A stretch of 64,000 bases of DNA from UBA2588 sp964343075 (GTDB taxonomy: Bacteria > Chloroflexota > Dehalococcoidia > Lucifugimonadales > UBA3495). Numbering within the stretch: the stretch's first letter is position 1; each line of letters starts with the position of its first letter. Both the position numbers and the translations under genes were made by a program. Under the pieces are notes generated by a model that saw only the letters and a list, made by a program, of their open reading frames with translations, was not told the origin of the DNA and did no database searches. This document shows, in pieces, positions 61,907-64,000 of the stretch. The DNA lies in assembly GCA_964343075.1 (NCBI GenBank), contig CAYFGT010000010.1, positions 1-64,000 on the forward strand. Reading direction: 5' to 3'.

Positions 61907-62986
61907 ATGAGTAACCTTGTAGCAAATTTAAATTACAAAATAGAAGATTTCGATCTTTCTGTTAATTTTGATACCAAGCAGCACGATCGTTTGATATTAT
62001 ATGGTCCATCTGGATCAGGGAAAACAACAATCCTAAGATTATTGCTCGGATTATTGCAACCTACCGTAGGTCAAATAAAAATTGACAATTCCTTAATAGT
62101 CGATACAAAAACTCAAATAAATGTACCTGCGCATCAACGCCAAATCGGATATGTACCGCAAAATTATCGTTTATTCCCTCATTTATCTGTTATAAACAAC
62201 GTTAAATACGGTATTCCTAAAGGGACTGATTATTCTGAATTTTTAGATCTGATTATTGATTCATTGCAAATAACCGATTTGCTGCATCGAAAAGTTCATC
62301 ATCTGTCCGGAGGCGAAATGCAGAGAGTAGCAATCGCTCGTGCATTAGCAACAAAACCTAAATTATTATTACTTGACGAACCATCAAGCTCTCTTGACAT
62401 GGAGCTACGGGTATCTGTTAGAACATTAATAAAACAACTGCATGAAGAGTTCAAAATACCAACCATTATAGTCACACATGACCAACAGGAGGCTTTGGCT
62501 CTTGGCACTCAAATGCACGTCTTACAAAACGGAAAGTTCATAGAATCAGGTGATCCAAATGACGTACTGGGCCAGCCTGAGCATCTAGCAACCGCCGCTA
62601 TGATAAACGTTGAAAACCGATTCTCCTGCACAATTCAATATCGAGACCCGTCAAATGGGATCACCGTGTGTAAATACAATAACCTCTCTATTGAAACACC
62701 TCTCTATCACACTGAAATAGGAGATACAGTTATTATTGGTTTAAAAGCGTCAGACATTATCATTGCCACTCAGAAACCTACCAACATATCAGCAAGAAAT
62801 ATATTCGAAGTTGAGATAACTGACATTTACACTGGAAATTCTGGAGTGATGTTAGAATGTGTTTCTGGTGAAAGCCGTTTTATATCTCAAATAACACAAT
62901 CCGCTTTAAATGAATTAGGGATTCATAAGAGCCAAACAGCATATATATTATTTAAAGCATCTTCGTGCTTTATGTTAACACCTTAA
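61907..62986 (+). CDS. modC: molybdate ABC transporter ATP-binding protein
   Basis: A 359-residue ATPase: Walker A GPSGSGKTT near residue 36, signature LSGGEMQR, Walker B LLLLDEPSSSLD, switch VTHD. The C-terminal 100 residues form a TOBE-like domain (ASDIIIAT, VEITDIYTGNS), as in ModC proteins that sense the bound oxyanion. The last 4 nt overlap the end of a convergent gene. Confidence 0.93.
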   Translation: MSNLVANLNYKIEDFDLSVNFDTKQHDRLILYGPSGSGKTTILRLLLGLLQPTVGQIKIDNSLIVDTKTQINVPAHQRQIGYVPQNYRLFPHLSVINNVKYGIPKGTDYSEFLDLIIDSLQITDLLHRKVHHLSGGEMQRVAIARALATKPKLLLLDEPSSSLDMELRVSVRTLIKQLHEEFKIPTIIVTHDQQEALALGTQMHVLQNGKFIESGDPNDVLGQPEHLATAAMINVENRFSCTIQYRDPSNGITVCKYNNLSIETPLYHTEIGDTVIIGLKASDIIIATQKPTNISARNIFEVEITDIYTGNSGVMLECVSGESRFISQITQSALNELGIHKSQTAYILFKASSCFMLTP

Positions 62987-63660
62987 CCAAGACTGGGATA
63001 TTTACCAAAGTTAAGAAACAGATCAATTCTTGATTTCAACGCATCTTGCTCTTCAATATCTAAAAGACCGTCAAACCGAGATATAATATTGTTTTCGTCT
63101 AATTTAAGCCTCAAATTTTCAATATCTTGTAGCAGGCACTGAGGAATATCTTCCCCTTGAAAATCCCATATAACCGTCCTTATTTTGATGTCGGAATGAA
63201 ATGTTAACCCTTGATCAATGCCCCATAACTTATCATTGTCGTCAATAATAATATGATCGGCTTTTCTATCAGTGTTATTTGCTACCAAGTCAAAACAAGC
63301 TATCTTCTTCAATTGGTTATGATGCTCTTGTTTAACTTGATAGTAATTCTTCGCAGGATCATGATCCACAAATACTTGAACTGATCCTATTCCATATTTC
63401 CCTTCCCTGATTATCGTTTTAGGCACTATGTCCCAACCTAAAATATCATCTAATACATATGACGCATATTCACGTTTATACAGTGTGCCGGAAGGGAAAT
63501 CCCACAAAGGAGCTTCCCCGTCTCTGGGTTTATAAATCACCAGTAATTTGGAGTCTCCAAGTTCTAACTCTGATAGAAATGTATAATTTGACCCTTTGGC
63601 AGTTAGAGCACAAGATATCATTTCTCCTGATTCTAGAATTTCTGTCTCTTGCTCAGTCAT
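62983..63660 (-). CDS. SCO1664 family protein (kinase-like fold)
   Basis: A 225-residue protein of the SCO1664 family. The YKPRDGEAPLWDFPSGTLYKREYA stretch (about residues 48-71) and the later DLVANNTDRKADHI and LWGIDQGLTFH are its typical motifs and resemble a phosphatidylinositol-kinase-like catalytic loop (NNTDRK) and metal loop (IDQG). In Actinobacteria this gene neighbours a DUF3090 protein and a phosphoglycerate-mutase-like phosphatase. Here the DUF3090 gene lies directly upstream, 21 nt away. Activity unknown. Confidence 0.87.
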   Translation of the reverse strand: MTEQETEILESGEMISCALTAKGSNYTFLSELELGDSKLLVIYKPRDGEAPLWDFPSGTLYKREYASYVLDDILGWDIVPKTIIREGKYGIGSVQVFVDHDPAKNYYQVKQEHHNQLKKIACFDLVANNTDRKADHIIIDDNDKLWGIDQGLTFHSDIKIRTVIWDFQGEDIPQCLLQDIENLRLKLDENNIISRFDGLLDIEEQDALKSRIDLFLNFGKYPSLG

Positions 63661-63681
63661 CGTAGATATTTATGCATTTAT

Positions 63682-64000
63682 TTACAATTTGGAATGGCCA
63701 TTTGATTTTGGACAAAAATGGCTATCCGGATCTATTGGATTATGGCATAAGGGACAGATAGGCCTACCCGATTCACATATTTGAATACCTTCAGTAGCAA
63801 ATTTAACCGCTTGATTTCCAGATATGTAAAAATTTAAAGAAGACGTATCATCGACTGTTTCTCCTTCTTCTCTACATTCAACATAAAACGTGTCATTATC
63901 TATATCAAAGTTAACAGATATTTGCCTGCACTTAAATTCTGCCGTTTGATAGCCATTATCCAATAAAGACTCCATTTTACGCCCGTCATCACTTCTATTA
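63682..64000 (-). CDS. DUF3090 family protein, 5' end outside the window
   Basis: The last 105 residues of a DUF3090 protein; the frame is open to the right edge. The end is diagnostic: ICESGRPICPLCHNPIDPDSHFCPKSNGH, a two-Cys-pair ribbon (given by motif at about 20-48 residues before the stop), after a strand-rich part with FYVECREEGE. It is the usual partner of the SCO1664 gene, which lies 21 nt downstream. Function unknown. Confidence 0.88.
   Translation of the reverse strand, partial: NRSDDGRKMESLLDNGYQTAEFKCRQISVNFDIDNDTFYVECREEGETVDDTSSLNFYISGNQAVKFATEGIQICESGRPICPLCHNPIDPDSHFCPKSNGHSKL

Noticed and set aside
1..64000. TGA reassigned to Trp or Gly in this organism
   Set aside because: TGA ends several clear genes (dehalogenase at 15293, metal ATPase at 18957, both tandem flavoproteins, modA), and the Sec gene at 2280 itself stops at TGA.
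1..64000. Mobile elements, prophage or CRISPR arrays
   Set aside because: No transposase, integrase, phage structural gene, terminal inverted repeats or regularly spaced repeats were seen by eye.

Overview
The window is a gene-dense stretch of an A+T-rich bacterial chromosome with short intergenic gaps. No insertion sequence, prophage, CRISPR array or conjugation gene was found. The gene mix suggests a marine member of the Chloroflexota, with the SAR202 lineage as my best guess. It includes ClpC with a UVR linker, a GuaB3-type IMPDH relative, the SCO1664/DUF3090 pair, many acyl-CoA-dehydrogenase-like flavoproteins, a CaiB/BaiF CoA-transferase, hydantoinase A/B subunits, amidohydrolases and many MFS carriers. 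This placement is inferred from gene content, not from a tree.

Layout. 1-8.1 kb, minus strand: the 5' part of dnaE, a small zinc-ribbon protein, an operon of guaB3, a UGSC-type selenoprotein and an unrecognised 351-residue protein, then radA and clpC. 8.1-8.4 kb: a stand-alone 5S rRNA gene (minus) and tRNA-Lys (plus). 8.4-16.9 kb: catabolic genes (amidohydrolase, flavoprotein, gamma-glutamyltransferase, MFS, MBL hydrolase, a fluoroacetate-dehalogenase-like hydrolase, DUF6282, Asp/Glu racemase). 16.9-19.8 kb: a cobalamin riboswitch with terminator, then a three-gene metal ABC transporter. 19.9-32.8 kb: transporters, an ADP-forming acyl-CoA synthetase, trhO, small unknown proteins, DUF368, two SDRs and nudC. 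32.8-43.7 kb: a heterodimeric ABC exporter, argS, an S51 peptidase, hisIE-HAD-hisF-hisS and a CaiB/BaiF protein. 43.7-52.9 kb: tRNA-Asp, an arylsulfotransferase-like propeller, a second selenoprotein (DUF3179), MFS, two tandem flavoproteins, arsM and membrane proteins. 52.9-53.5 kb: a 0.64-kb gap holding a promoter, a probable structured RNA and a terminator. 53.5-64 kb: dnaN, alaX, hyuA/hyuB, two DUF1059-like proteins, a Lin0512-family protein, modABC and the SCO1664/DUF3090 pair.

The main discovery is that two genes that look split by an in-frame TGA are almost certainly intact selenoprotein genes. One reads ...AD-U-GSC... and the other, DUF3179, reads ...VTY-U-PLC.... In each, a perfect hairpin with the same five-base apical loop (GGTCT) lies 14 nt after the TGA, as expected of a bacterial SECIS. 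TGA is used as an ordinary stop elsewhere in the window, so the genetic code is not reassigned. The selenocysteine machinery (selA, selB, selC, selD) must lie outside the window.

Other points of note are the B12 riboswitch in front of a Mn/Fe-type (not Zn-type) ABC transporter, an unidentified structured RNA beside dnaN, a perfect inverted repeat at the clpC promoter, an SDR lacking its catalytic Tyr and Lys, and a dehalogenase with a complete fluoride pocket. Function calls come from recognising motifs and families by eye. No database search was run.
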